A program made the translations under genes and the position numbers. The notes under the pieces are model-generated. The model saw only the letters and a program-made list of their open reading frames with translations. It did not search any database and was not told the DNA's origin. Shown here in pieces: positions 34,911-50,038 of a stretch of 64,000 bases of DNA. Source of the DNA: Niallia endozanthoxylica (GTDB lineage: Bacteria > Bacillota > Bacilli > Bacillales > Cytobacillaceae); the NCBI RefSeq assembly GCF_008710145.1, contig NZ_VYKL01000011.1, positions 1 through 64,000 on the forward strand, written 5' to 3'. Each line of letters begins with the position of its first letter. Within the stretch, counting starts at the first letter, position 1.

Positions 34911-36772
34911 TTAAAATACCCCCCTGTTACGGCATAGATGACAACTAAAATAGCTAAGCCCACGAAAGCAAAGGCCCCGTACATCTGAATCTGTCCGTTT
35001 TGCACCTTTGAACCAAAGTGTGCCAGTGAAGAAATAATGCCTTGTACGAGTTTGACCAATCCTTCGACAATGAACCATTCCATATATTGAAGAATCAAGC
35101 TGAATAGCTTTGTGATCTTTACTACCGTGTATTCATAAAGCTCATCCATAAACCATTTATTATACGAGACGCTGTAGGCAAGCGGGAATCTTCTGGATAA
35201 CCAATCGCGGTAAATAGACTTTTTCCCGTAAATTAACCATGCCAAGTAAATACCAAGAAGTGAAACAATCGTTGCCACAAGCATAATCCAAATCGGTGCT
35301 TCATGATGCCCGTGTCCAAGCAACTCGTTTCCTTCTGTTAACCAATCGCCTAAGAAGTTTCCAAACCATGGTGTGTTCATATATCCGGCAATCACTGCTA
35401 AAACACCCAGAACGATCATCGGTATGGTCATTACTGACGGTGATTCATGAACATTATCCGTTTTGCTTCTTGCTTCTCCTGAAAAGACCATAAAGAATAA
35501 ACGGAACATATAAAAGGCTGTTAAGAATGCTGTAATAACAGCTAATGTGAACAAGATTGGATGACCCGCGTTCCATGTTGCCACAAGAATTTCATCTTTA
35601 CTGAAGAAACCTGATAATAACGGCACACCGCTGATGGCCATCGTACCGATTAAAAACAACATGCTTGTTTTGGGAATTTTCTTCCACAAACCGCCCATTT
35701 TTTCAATATCCTGCGTATGAACGGCGTGAATCACGCTTCCAGCAGCAAGGAATAATAATGCTTTGAAAAAGGCATGAGTGGTTAAATGGAATACGCCTGC
35801 TACATAACCGGCAGATCCTAGAGCAAGCATCATGTAGCCCAGCTGGCTGACGGTTGAGTATGCTAGTACTCTCTTAATATCTTTTTGCGTAAGAGCGATG
35901 GTTGCGGCAAAAATAGCCGTAATGCCGCCAATTACTGCAACTGTCATCAACGCGGTTTCGCTCGCCGCAAATAGCGGGAACAATGATGCAACTAAATACA
36001 CACCGGCAGCAACCATTGTTGCGGCGTGGATGAGTGCGGAAACAGGCGTCGGACCTTCCATGGCATCCGGAAGCCAGGTATGGAGCGGAAACTGACCTGA
36101 TTTTCCAACTGCCCCGACGAAAATAAGGATGGCTGTCAGTGTAATCATTTCATAAGAAATCTCATTCGACGTAACCGCTTTGAAAATGGCATCATATTCA
36201 AAGCTTCCAACCTGCCAGAATAAGAGAATCATCCCGATTAATAGACCGACGTCACCGATACGGGTCATAATGAAGGCTTTTTTTGCTGCTGCCTTCGCTT
36301 CTTCTTTGTAAAAATAAAACCCGATTAATAGAAATGATCCTACTCCGACTAATTCCCAGAAAATATAGGTTTGCAGTAAATTAGGTGAAAGTACAAGTCC
36401 GAGCATTGAAAATGTAAACAAACCTAAATAGGAATAGAATACAGAAAATCGGTCGTCACCTTTCATATACCCAACTGAATATGTATGTACAAGAAAGCTG
36501 ACAAGTGAGACGATGACTAACATTAATGCATTCAATTGATTGACTTCAAATCCCACCGTAAGCTCTAATTCCCCGATTTTCAGCCAAACTGCTTCTGATT
36601 TAAAGGTTGGAGCTGTGAAACGATCAATAAGCACCAACACTGAATAAATAAATGAGGCGAATGCCAGTAGAATGGCAATATAGGAACTTGCCTCTTTCAG
36701 CCGCTTGCCGAAAAGGACGAGAAGTAGAAACGATAGTAGCGGGAAAAGCGGTATGATCCATGCGCTTTCCAT
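34907..36772 (-). CDS. nuoL: NADH-quinone oxidoreductase-type subunit L
   Basis: About 621 aa from ATG 36772; a TTG one codon earlier is nearer to the AAGGGGG site, so the exact start is uncertain, and the frame continues to 36844 without support. Largest antiporter-like subunit; proton_antipo_N at ~60-110, then HTWLPDAMEGPTPVSALIHAATMV in the proton_antipo_M domain, and a long C-terminal helix region that braces the membrane arm. Confidence 0.93.
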   Translation of the reverse strand: MESAWIIPLFPLLSFLLLVLFGKRLKEASSYIAILLAFASFIYSVLVLIDRFTAPTFKSEAVWLKIGELELTVGFEVNQLNALMLVIVSLVSFLVHTYSVGYMKGDDRFSVFYSYLGLFTFSMLGLVLSPNLLQTYIFWELVGVGSFLLIGFYFYKEEAKAAAKKAFIMTRIGDVGLLIGMILLFWQVGSFEYDAIFKAVTSNEISYEMITLTAILIFVGAVGKSGQFPLHTWLPDAMEGPTPVSALIHAATMVAAGVYLVASLFPLFAASETALMTVAVIGGITAIFAATIALTQKDIKRVLAYSTVSQLGYMMLALGSAGYVAGVFHLTTHAFFKALLFLAAGSVIHAVHTQDIEKMGGLWKKIPKTSMLFLIGTMAISGVPLLSGFFSKDEILVATWNAGHPILFTLAVITAFLTAFYMFRLFFMVFSGEARSKTDNVHESPSVMTIPMIVLGVLAVIAGYMNTPWFGNFLGDWLTEGNELLGHGHHEAPIWIMLVATIVSLLGIYLAWLIYGKKSIYRDWLSRRFPLAYSVSYNKWFMDELYEYTVVKITKLFSLILQYMEWFIVEGLVKLVQGIISSLAHFGSKVQNGQIQMYGAFAFVGLAILVVIYAVTGGYFK

Positions 36773-36866
36773 CAAATTCAGATCCCCCTTTTTGAGGTAC
36801 CCATCTGCAGGGTGTTTTGCGGAAAAATTATCCGTTCTCCTCATAAACTCTGAAGCTTCGTTTAGT

Positions 36867-37184
36867 TTAGTGCTTCATCGTGTCCATTTCATCAATATTA
36901 ACGGTTTTTCTGTTACGATATAGTGCCATCAAAATAGCTAAGCCAATTGCTGCTTCAGCTGCCGCTATAGCCATGCTGAACAAGGCAAAAATCTGCCCGT
37001 TTATCGACGGTGCGACGCCCAACTTGCTAAAGGCAACTAGATTAATATTCACGGCATTTAACATTAGCTCAATGGAGATTAAGACAATTACGGTATTCCG
37101 CTTTGTCAGCGCCCCATAAAGGCCAACGCAGAAAAGGATTAAGGCCAATGCAAGAAAAGCTGAAATCGGTACAGATGAGCTCAT
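36867..37184 (-). CDS. nuoK: NADH-quinone oxidoreductase-type subunit K
   Basis: 105 aa, three membrane helices with the two conserved in-membrane glutamates ([16 protein letters not shown] and [11 protein letters not shown]). Stop and start bases overlap with nuoJ by one nucleotide. Confidence 0.94.
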   Translation of the reverse strand: MSSSVPISAFLALALILFCVGLYGALTKRNTVIVLISIELMLNAVNINLVAFSKLGVAPSINGQIFALFSMAIAAAEAAIGLAILMALYRNRKTVNIDEMDTMKH

Positions 37185-37696
37185 TATTCATCGGCCTCCT
37201 TTTTATCATCTCTTTTTGCAAGAATAATCGCTCCGATAAGAGCCACTAACAGAACAATCGATGTTAATTCAAATGGAATAATGTACTTTGTGTACAAGGC
37301 AATGCCGATTTGTTCTGTGTTATTAACATGAAGTTCTTGATTCAGCTGTGGAAAATCTAAATTATAGATTCCAAGATAGACAACAGCTGCAAAGCCTGCC
37401 ACTCCGAGGAAGAGGGTTCCTTTCTTGACCCAGCCTCCCTTTGGCTCATCCTTATCATCATGCCGTGTTAACATAATCCCAAATAGCATAATAATGGTAA
37501 TGGCTCCTGAATAGATTAAAATCTGAACGACCGCTAGAAACTCGGCTGATAGTAGAATATAGATCCCTGCGATACTGATAAAAGTGGCAACTAGAGCCAG
37601 CACCATATGGACAACCTTTGTCAGATTCAGCAGCAGGACGCCTCCTGAAACGGCAATAAAAGCGAGTATGATAAATGCGAGAAATTCTCCACTCAT
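37184..37696 (-). CDS. nuoJ: NADH-quinone oxidoreductase-type subunit J
   Basis: 170 aa, five membrane helices; conserved [23 protein letters not shown]. Its start overlaps the nuoI stop by 4 bp. Confidence 0.93.
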   Translation of the reverse strand: MSGEFLAFIILAFIAVSGGVLLLNLTKVVHMVLALVATFISIAGIYILLSAEFLAVVQILIYSGAITIIMLFGIMLTRHDDKDEPKGGWVKKGTLFLGVAGFAAVVYLGIYNLDFPQLNQELHVNNTEQIGIALYTKYIIPFELTSIVLLVALIGAIILAKRDDKKEADE

Positions 37697-38112
37697 GGTT
37701 TATTCACCTGCCGAATATTCTCATCGTTTTCATCCAGCCATTCTAGGTTTTTAAACAAATCGTCACGGCTGTATGCTGACAGCTCAAAGTTGTTCGTCAT
37801 AATAATCGCTTCTGTCGGACAAACCTCTGTACATAAATCACATAGAATACAAATTTCAAAATTTATATCATATGTGTCAATGACTTTCCCCTTTTTCGTT
37901 GGATCTGGATGCTTCTTTCCAGTTAAGTTAATACAGTCGGTCGGACAAATATTGGCACACTGGTTACAGACAATACATTTCTCCGGATAAAACTTCTGGA
38001 TTCCGCGAAAACGGTCAGGCATAGGGATTGACTCATTTGGATAATCATACGTCATCTTCTCACGTGACAAATTCTTCAGCGTGTATGCCAAACCTTTCAT
38101 TAACCCTTTCAT
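37693..38112 (-). CDS. nuoI: NADH-quinone oxidoreductase-type subunit I (2x4Fe-4S)
   Basis: 139 aa. Two ferredoxin-type clusters: C46, C49, C52, C56 and C88, C91, C94, C98, which pass electrons to NuoB. N-terminal amphipathic helix (~1-19). Separated from nuoH by a 149-bp gap that holds a palindromic repeat doublet; elsewhere in the operon genes abut. Site AAGAGGTG. Confidence 0.94.
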   Translation of the reverse strand: MKGLMKGLAYTLKNLSREKMTYDYPNESIPMPDRFRGIQKFYPEKCIVCNQCANICPTDCINLTGKKHPDPTKKGKVIDTYDINFEICILCDLCTEVCPTEAIIMTNNFELSAYSRDDLFKNLEWLDENDENIRQVNKP

Positions 38113-38149
38113 CTGATCACCTCTTAAGTAAATGGGGTAAACTGCTCCC

Positions 38150-38250
38150 CTTTCGCTTTATCACGTTAAACCATTGGGGGACAGTCCCCCGCAACTTTAA
38201 CGCGGTAACATTCTGGGGGACTGTCCCCCGGCGCTTTAACGTGGTAACAT
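38150..38250. repeat. Palindromic repeat doublet, locus i (inside the nuo operon)
   Basis: GGGGGACAGTCCCCC (38176-38190) and GGGGGACTGTCCCCC (38215-38229), 39 bp apart, inverted, between nuoH and nuoI. The only operon-internal copy within the tightly packed complex I genes. Confidence 0.92.
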
Positions 38251-38261
38251 ATCGCTTCCTT

Positions 38262-39272
38262 TTAGAAAAGATTGATAATTTCTTTTATGATGGCTGTTAG
38301 GAAGATATTGGCCAAGGCGATTGGCAGTAATATTTTCCAAGCGAATTCCATTAGCTGATCAGGACGGACGCGCGGGAATGTTGAACGCAGCCATAATAGG
38401 ACGAACGTAACAACACTGAATTTCAGCGCGAACCAAACCGCACCAGGGATAAAGCCTAAGAATGGAAGCGGCAGCCAGCCTCCTAAGAATAAAACAACAA
38501 TTAAGGCAGACATAGCAAACATGTACGTATATTCCGTTAACATGAAGAAGGCAAATCGGAAACCGGAATAATCTACATGATATCCTGATACAAGCTCTGA
38601 TTCAGATTCTGGAAGGTCAAATGGTATCCGGTTTAGTTCGGCAACAGCTGAAATGAAGAATAGGATAAACCCAATCGGCTGCAAAATCATAAACCAACCG
38701 TTTTGCTGTGCATTCACAATATCGGTTAAATTTAAACTGCCTGATAATAAAATGACACCCACCACAGACATAACGAGCGGTATTTCATAGGAAATCATTT
38801 GGGCCGCACCACGCATGGCACCGAGCAATGCATATTTATTATTGGATGCCCATCCGGCTGTTACCATTCCAAGCACAGTGATACCGGATATGGCAATGTA
38901 ATACAGCAGCCCGACTCCAATATCAGCAAAATAGAAATTATCCGTAAAAGGAATAACCGCAACTACCATAAAGGATGGTGCAAAGGCAATGACTGGAGCC
39001 AAAATGTATAACGGCTTATCAGCAAGCTTTGGAATAATATCTTCTTTTAAAAGAAGCTTCAAAACATCCGCAGCCGTCTGCAACAGTCCCCATTTTCCCC
39101 CAAGCTGGTTAGGACCGATCCGGAGCTGCATAAAACCCATTACCTTCCGTTCCGCAAGAATGACATAGGTTACGTATCCAAGAACGACAAACAAAAATAA
39201 CGTTGCTAGTAAAAAGAAAATCCCAAAATTGACGAGACTTGGACTCGAGTTTAATAAATCGGCCATCATCAT
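38262..39272 (-). CDS. nuoH: NADH-quinone oxidoreductase-type subunit H
   Basis: 336 aa, eight membrane helices, quinone-site motifs ERKVMGFMQLRIGPNQLGGKWG and AELNRIPFDLPESESELVSGYHVDYSG. Connects membrane and peripheral arms. Overlaps nuoD by 4 bp. Confidence 0.95.
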   Translation of the reverse strand: MMMADLLNSSPSLVNFGIFFLLATLFLFVVLGYVTYVILAERKVMGFMQLRIGPNQLGGKWGLLQTAADVLKLLLKEDIIPKLADKPLYILAPVIAFAPSFMVVAVIPFTDNFYFADIGVGLLYYIAISGITVLGMVTAGWASNNKYALLGAMRGAAQMISYEIPLVMSVVGVILLSGSLNLTDIVNAQQNGWFMILQPIGFILFFISAVAELNRIPFDLPESESELVSGYHVDYSGFRFAFFMLTEYTYMFAMSALIVVLFLGGWLPLPFLGFIPGAVWFALKFSVVTFVLLWLRSTFPRVRPDQLMEFAWKILLPIALANIFLTAIIKEIINLF

Positions 39273-40369
39273 CCATCAACCTCCCCAAGGATAATATCAG
39301 TAGCTCCTAGAATGACGATTAAGTTTGATATATTTTCCCCAACAAGCAGTTTTGAGAGAATTTGAAGGTTATAGAATGATGGACGTCTAAATTTCAGGCG
39401 GTACGGTTCCTTTTTTCCGTCACTAGAAATATAGCAGCCGATTTCTCCGCGAGGAGACTCGATTCTGACATAGGTTTCTCCCACTGGAGCCTTAATGATT
39501 TTTGGAACCTTTGCTAAAATAGCTCCATCCTTTGGAAATTGTTCAATGGCTTGTTCAAGAATTTTTAGCGATTCCGCGATTTCTGCTAACCGAACCTGAT
39601 AACGTGCCCAGCAATCGCCAGTTGTTTGAACAGGAACATCAAAATCAAAGCGGTCATAAATGGAATACGGTTCATCTTTGCGTAAATCCCACTTAATACC
39701 CGTACTGCGCAGGTTTGACCCGCTTAAAGAATACTGAAGAGCTTCCTCCGGTGTAATGACTCCAACACCTTTTACACGATTGAGAAAAATTTCATTTCCT
39801 GTTACTAATTGATGATAGCCTTTCAATTGTTCCTTCATATAAGGAACAAATTCTCTTACTTTATCAATCCAGCCATCCGGAGCATCCCATTTAACGCCGC
39901 CCACACGCATATAGTTAAACGTCATCCGCCCGCCGGAAAGCTCATTTAGCAGATTCAAAATCATTTCACGGTCTCGAAAAGCATAAATGAATGGACTGGT
40001 TGCACCAATATCAAGCAAATAGGTGCCCCACCAAACAAGGTGGCTGGCCACACGATTCAATTCCATCGCGATTACTCTTAGGTATTCAGCACGTTCTGGT
40101 ATTTCAAGTCCCATCATTGTTTCAACAGCATGACAGAGAACATAGTTGTTTGTCATCGCTGCTACGTAATCCATTCTGTCTGTATACGGAATAATTTGCG
40201 TATACTGCAGATTCTCCGCCAGCTTTTCTGTACCGCGATGCAAGTACCCGATAACCGGCTTTGCTTCTTTAATGATTTCTCCATCTATTTTCAAAACAAT
40301 TCGGAAAACTCCATGTGTACTAGGGTGTTGAGGCCCAACATTTAACAACATTTCTTCCGTTCTTAGCAT
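39269..40369 (-). CDS. nuoD: NADH-quinone oxidoreductase-type subunit D
   Basis: 366 aa, 49-kDa subunit. N-terminal NVGPQHPSTHGVFR (quinone-site histidine) and GYLHRGTEKLAE; C-terminal ESPRGEIGCYISSDG and DIILGEVDG. With NuoB it forms the quinone pocket. Confidence 0.95.
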   Translation of the reverse strand: MLRTEEMLLNVGPQHPSTHGVFRIVLKIDGEIIKEAKPVIGYLHRGTEKLAENLQYTQIIPYTDRMDYVAAMTNNYVLCHAVETMMGLEIPERAEYLRVIAMELNRVASHLVWWGTYLLDIGATSPFIYAFRDREMILNLLNELSGGRMTFNYMRVGGVKWDAPDGWIDKVREFVPYMKEQLKGYHQLVTGNEIFLNRVKGVGVITPEEALQYSLSGSNLRSTGIKWDLRKDEPYSIYDRFDFDVPVQTTGDCWARYQVRLAEIAESLKILEQAIEQFPKDGAILAKVPKIIKAPVGETYVRIESPRGEIGCYISSDGKKEPYRLKFRRPSFYNLQILSKLLVGENISNLIVILGATDIILGEVDG

Positions 40370-40372
40370 TGC

Positions 40373-41563
40373 CTATACCTCCACATCATATGGCTCATAA
40401 TCTTTACGGAGAGGGTGACCAACCCATTCCTCTCCCATCATAATGCGATGGAGATTAGGGTGTCCCTTGAATATAATCCCCAATAAATCATATGCTTCAC
40501 ATTCAGGCCAGTTTGCGCCAGCCCACAGAGGTACAAGTGACTCAATTTCAGGCTGATCCCGGTCAAGTTTCACCTTAATAGCAACCGCTTGTGAATTTTT
40601 ATAAGAATACAAGCTAACGTAAACTTCCATATGGGTTTGAAAATCAGTGCCATGCAGCTCAGATACATAATCGAAGCTAAGCTGCTCATTATATTTGAGA
40701 TATTCAGCCACTTTATAATAATCCTCTTTGCGAAGAATTAAGGTCGGCATATCTTTGGCGAGCTTATTTATATAGCTTTCTTCAATTGCCTCTTTTCCGA
40801 TATGTTCTTCAATCACTTTGATATATTTATCCAAATAGGGCTGCTTTGGAGATGGCTTTGCCTCTTCTGCTGGTGCTTCCGACTTAGCACCCCCGCCGCC
40901 AGCACCTTTAGCTTTGGCAGCAGCTGCGGCTGCAGCCTTGGCTTTCGCAGCCGCAATAGCCTTTGCCTTTTCATCACCCGAGTCTCCACCACTCGCTGCA
41001 GCTTTCGCCTTCGCGGCTGCGGCGGCTTTGGCCTTGGCTACTGCGGCGGCCTTTGCCTTCGCTTTTGCATCGGCATCATCGGCCGCTCCAGTCTCCCCTG
41101 CCTGTTCCTTTGCTTTTGCTTTCGCTAATGCTGCAGCTTTTGCCTTTGCAGCTGCGGCAGCTTTCTGCTTTGCTAAATCATCTGATGGACCTTCCTCTCC
41201 TGAGGCTTCTCCCTGTTCCTTTGCTTTTGCTTTCGCTAGTGCAGCGGCTTTTGCCTTTGCGGCTGCGGCTGCTTTTTGCTTCGCTAAATCATCTGATGGG
41301 GCAGCTTCACCCGATGATGCTTCCTCTTGTTCCTTTGCTTTCGCTTTCGCTAATGCGGCAGCTTTTGCCTTCGCGGCTGCAGCAGCTTTTTGTTTCGCTA
41401 GATCATCTGCAGGAGCACTTTCTCCATTCTGATTCGATGCTTCTGCCTTCTCTTCCGCTTTCATTTTTGCCTGCGCTGCTGCTTTTGCCTTTGCTGCAGC
41501 TGCGGCCTTTGCTTTTGCTGCAGCTTCCTTTTTTAATTGTTCTATATCCTTTTCTCCACTCAT
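40373..41563 (-). CDS. nuoC: NADH-quinone oxidoreductase-type subunit C with long Ala/Lys-rich N-terminal extension
   Basis: 396 aa. The 30-kDa subunit core is residues ~242-396 (LHGTDFQTHMEVYVSLYS, ending RIMMGEEWVGHPLRKDYEPYD). Residues 1-241 are low-complexity Ala/Lys helix, including three near-identical 27-residue units starting DDLAKQKAAAAAKAKAAALA at 53, 91 and 128 (periods 38 and 37 residues). The tail resembles histone-H1 or TolA-like AK repeats. It is in frame, with an intact start and site before nuoC, so it is likely translated. Extended NuoC tails occur in some Bacillus; length here is striking. Confidence 0.92.
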   Translation of the reverse strand: MSGEKDIEQLKKEAAAKAKAAAAAKAKAAAQAKMKAEEKAEASNQNGESAPADDLAKQKAAAAAKAKAAALAKAKAKEQEEASSGEAAPSDDLAKQKAAAAAKAKAAALAKAKAKEQGEASGEEGPSDDLAKQKAAAAAKAKAAALAKAKAKEQAGETGAADDADAKAKAKAAAVAKAKAAAAAKAKAAASGGDSGDEKAKAIAAAKAKAAAAAAAKAKGAGGGGAKSEAPAEEAKPSPKQPYLDKYIKVIEEHIGKEAIEESYINKLAKDMPTLILRKEDYYKVAEYLKYNEQLSFDYVSELHGTDFQTHMEVYVSLYSYKNSQAVAIKVKLDRDQPEIESLVPLWAGANWPECEAYDLLGIIFKGHPNLHRIMMGEEWVGHPLRKDYEPYDVEV

Positions 41564-41566
41564 TTG

Positions 41567-42079
41567 TTACATCACCTTCTTCCCGGTTTTTGCCTCATAG
41601 CGGATTTTCTCCTTCAATTTATTAACTCCGTAAATGAGTGCAGCCGGGTTCGGTGGGCAGCCTGGTATGTAGACATCAACAGGGACAATTTGATCGACCC
41701 CTTTGACAACAGAATAGGATTTTACATACGGTCCGCCGGCAATGGCACATGCTCCCATTGCGATAACCCATTTCGGCTCCGGCATTTGATCATATAATCT
41801 TTTTAAAATAGGCGCCATTTTCTTCGTAACAGTACCAGCTACAATCATCACATCTGCATGACGAGGAGAGGCCCGGAAGATTACACCAAACCGGTCAAAA
41901 TCATAATGCGCTCCTCCAGTACCCATCATCTCAATTGCACAACAGGCAAGCCCAAATGATAATGGCCACATCGAGTTGCTTCGCGCCCAACCTTTAACCT
42001 GGTCAAACGTTGATAAAAATATATTTCTTTTAATCTCTTCCATTTCATCTGGTGTAAATCCATCATATTTTAATTCCAC
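41567..42079 (-). CDS. nuoB: NADH-quinone oxidoreductase-type subunit B (N2 cluster)
   Basis: 170 aa from GTG 42079, preceded by AAGGTG and overlapping nuoA by 10 bp; a TTG at 42100 is possible. Ligands of cluster N2: the CC pair in [10 protein letters not shown], the cysteine in MGACAIAGG, and PGCPPNP. The last Fe-S centre before quinone. Confidence 0.93.
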   Translation of the reverse strand: MELKYDGFTPDEMEEIKRNIFLSTFDQVKGWARSNSMWPLSFGLACCAIEMMGTGGAHYDFDRFGVIFRASPRHADVMIVAGTVTKKMAPILKRLYDQMPEPKWVIAMGACAIAGGPYVKSYSVVKGVDQIVPVDVYIPGCPPNPAALIYGVNKLKEKIRYEAKTGKKVM

Positions 42080-42444
42080 TTTAACACCTTCTTTTTCCAA
42101 GCATAGATAAGCCCAATGATAAGCATGACAACAAAGATTAACATCTCGACCAGTGCAAAAATACCGAGTTTTTCATAGGCTACAGCCCAAGGATATAAAA
42201 ATACTGTTTCAATGTCGAAAATAACAAACATGAGAGCGAAAATATAATACGCTATATTGAATTGGACCCTTGAATCACCAAATGGATCTATCCCACTTTC
42301 ATAGGTGGTATACTTAGCTTCCTCAGGTTTACTCGGTCTTAATAATTTTCCAAAAAATAACGCGACGATCGGCAGGATAATACCAAGAATCAGAAATATA
42401 AAGACTATTAAATAATTATTTTGATAAACATTCAATAGATCCAT
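42070..42444 (-). CDS. nuoA: NADH-quinone oxidoreductase-type subunit A
   Basis: 124 aa, three membrane helices, conserved [23 protein letters not shown]. First gene of the operon; site AAAGGAGG. The operon has no nuoE, nuoF or nuoG in this window, so the complex lacks the NADH-binding module and its electron donor is unknown. Confidence 0.94.
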   Translation of the reverse strand: MDLLNVYQNNYLIVFIFLILGIILPIVALFFGKLLRPSKPEEAKYTTYESGIDPFGDSRVQFNIAYYIFALMFVIFDIETVFLYPWAVAYEKLGIFALVEMLIFVVMLIIGLIYAWKKKVLKWN

Positions 42445-42495
42445 GCCTCATCTCCTCCTTTTGTTGTCTGAAAAGTAAAAATTGTAACCGTAACC

Positions 42496-42524
42496 ATTAT
42501 AGCACTGTTACAATTTGGTGTCGA
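42496..42524 (-). promoter_or_regulatory. Promoter of the nuo operon (sigma A)
   Basis: Minus strand -35 TCGACA (42519-42524), 17-nt spacer, -10 TATAAT (42496-42501), ~50 bp before nuoA. Confidence 0.75.
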
Positions 42525-42529
42525 CAGAA

Positions 42530-42970
42530 CCGAATTAATAGATAGATTAGGATATTATTCTTGTATTATATGAGCTTCATATCCTTTCTATCAGGCTATT
42601 TGTATAGAAAATCTCTATAAATTAACATATGTTCAACAAACAACCTTTCATTCTTGTTTTAAATTGAAATGGTATTTTTGTCCCTTGTTATTTCCATTGA
42701 AAGGCAAACTGAGTTGATTGATGAAACGACAGCTGTTTAGAGGATAATATAGATTAATCACAGAAGGATTTAATAAAAGATATATTTCAATTATTTTTCA
42801 TGCTGTTATGGCACTTGCTTAGCAGCAGAACAAATCTGGGAGCAGAGCATACTCTTCCTGCTAAACAAAAGACGGCTTGGACATTGTACACCACTCACCC
42901 TCTCGATAGTTGAACAACCATATTGTTCAAGTATATGAGTCAAAGAGGGGAAGTTATGTTAAAAAAACGC
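42530..42970. other. Gene-free region between nuo and atp operons
   Basis: AT-rich, no convincing gene. Contains a TTAGCAG/CTGCTAA stem (42819-42864) and a perfect inverted repeat TTGAACAA-CCATA-TTGTTCAA at 42910-42930 that looks like a dimeric regulator site. A plus-strand frame from 42923 runs antisense into atpC and is rejected. Confidence 0.4.
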
Positions 42971-43004
42971 AATAAAAAACCCCACTCCGCAATGCGAAAT
43001 GAGG
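42970..43004 (-). terminator. Terminator of the atp operon
   Basis: Eleven-pair stem CCTCATTTCGC/GCGGAGTGGGG (with G-U pairs) and ATT loop, followed on the minus strand by TTTTTT. Confidence 0.85.
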
Positions 43005-43017
43005 CATCTATTATTAA

Positions 43018-43428
<411 letters not shown>

Positions 43429-43447
43429 TTACCCTCCTGGTCCGAAA

Positions 43448-44881
<1,434 letters not shown>

Positions 44882-44941
44882 CTAAAACAAACTTTAGGGG
44901 GTAGAGTACAGATAAGTCTCTACAACCCCATTTTATTTTCT

Positions 44942-45808
<867 letters not shown>

Positions 45809-45864
45809 TCACCACCCTTGATACAACCAATTCGGTTGGCATTTCTATTCATAACGAACGTCTA

Positions 45865-47391
<1,527 letters not shown>

Positions 47392-47399
47392 CTACGAAC

Positions 47400-48481
<1,082 letters not shown>

Positions 48482-48590
48482 TTAGCACTTCATTACTTTC
48501 ATCTATTAGAAATTCGAATAATCCCCAAAATAAAATGACACATTTTTACATTTTACTCACATTATTGCAAAAAAAAGATGATAAAGGAAA

Positions 48591-48618
48591 GGCGAAGGTT
48601 CTGTAAGATATCTTCGCC
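48591..48618 (-). other. Stem-loop between atpE and atpF
   Basis: GGCGAAG/CTTCGCC with a 14-nt loop, followed on the minus strand by a U-rich but not pure run (TTTCCTTT). Probably a weak attenuator or 3' stabiliser that raises atpE product over atpF; c is needed in ~10 copies. Confidence 0.55.
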
Positions 48619-48642
48619 ATTTCAACCATCGATATGACTGTA

Positions 48643-48915
<273 letters not shown>

Positions 48916-48925
48916 TTATATATGT

Positions 48926-49639
<714 letters not shown>

Positions 49640-49657
49640 TTATTCACCTCTCTTCCC

Positions 49658-50038
49658 CTACTTTTTTTGCGATTGAAAAAGCTGTATAAAACTATCTATC
49701 ATAATGACAAGATAAGATGTCATTAATCCAATGACCACAGAAATAAGATGGATATACTCAGGATATTCCACTGCCAGCAGTACAGCAAAAATTGCTGCCG
49801 CCATTCGTGACATTAATCCAAGTGAGCGCATTTTGCCTCCCTTTTCCATCACTTCACCAAATTGATCGATTTTTCTAACCAACAGCCATAAATTAAAAAG
49901 GCTCAAGGTTGTACCAAGTATGAGACCTAAAAATATTGGCTGATAGGATGTAAAGCCCCATCCCAGCACGTAAATGGCTAACAAATAAACTATGTATTTG
50001 CGCTCTCTCGTGAACATCGTTTTAAACTGCAGCATCAT
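49658..50038 (-). CDS. atpI: ATP synthase I protein
   Basis: 126 aa, four membrane helices. Assembly factor for the c ring or Mg2+-related accessory protein. Overlaps atpZ by 4 bp. Confidence 0.88.
   Translation of the reverse strand: MMLQFKTMFTRERKYIVYLLAIYVLGWGFTSYQPIFLGLILGTTLSLFNLWLLVRKIDQFGEVMEKGGKMRSLGLMSRMAAAIFAVLLAVEYPEYIHLISVVIGLMTSYLVIMIDSFIQLFQSQKK

Noticed and set aside
4909-38250. CRISPR array
   Set aside because: The palindromes are scattered, paired at 39 bp with no run of three or more repeats and no unique spacers or cas genes.
38028-38300. 90-aa plus-strand frame spanning the nuoH-nuoI gap
   Set aside because: Its WGTVPR repeats are translation of the palindromic doublet; not a gene.
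40914-41625. Two long plus-strand frames (172 and 220 aa) opposite NuoC
   Set aside because: Produced by the repetitive Ala/Lys codons of the NuoC extension; low complexity, no ribosome site.
31037-42818. 17-bp similarity (ATGCTGYTATGGMACTT) between gaps at ~31040 and ~42800
   Set aside because: Two mismatches in 17; many such pairs are expected by chance in 64 kb.
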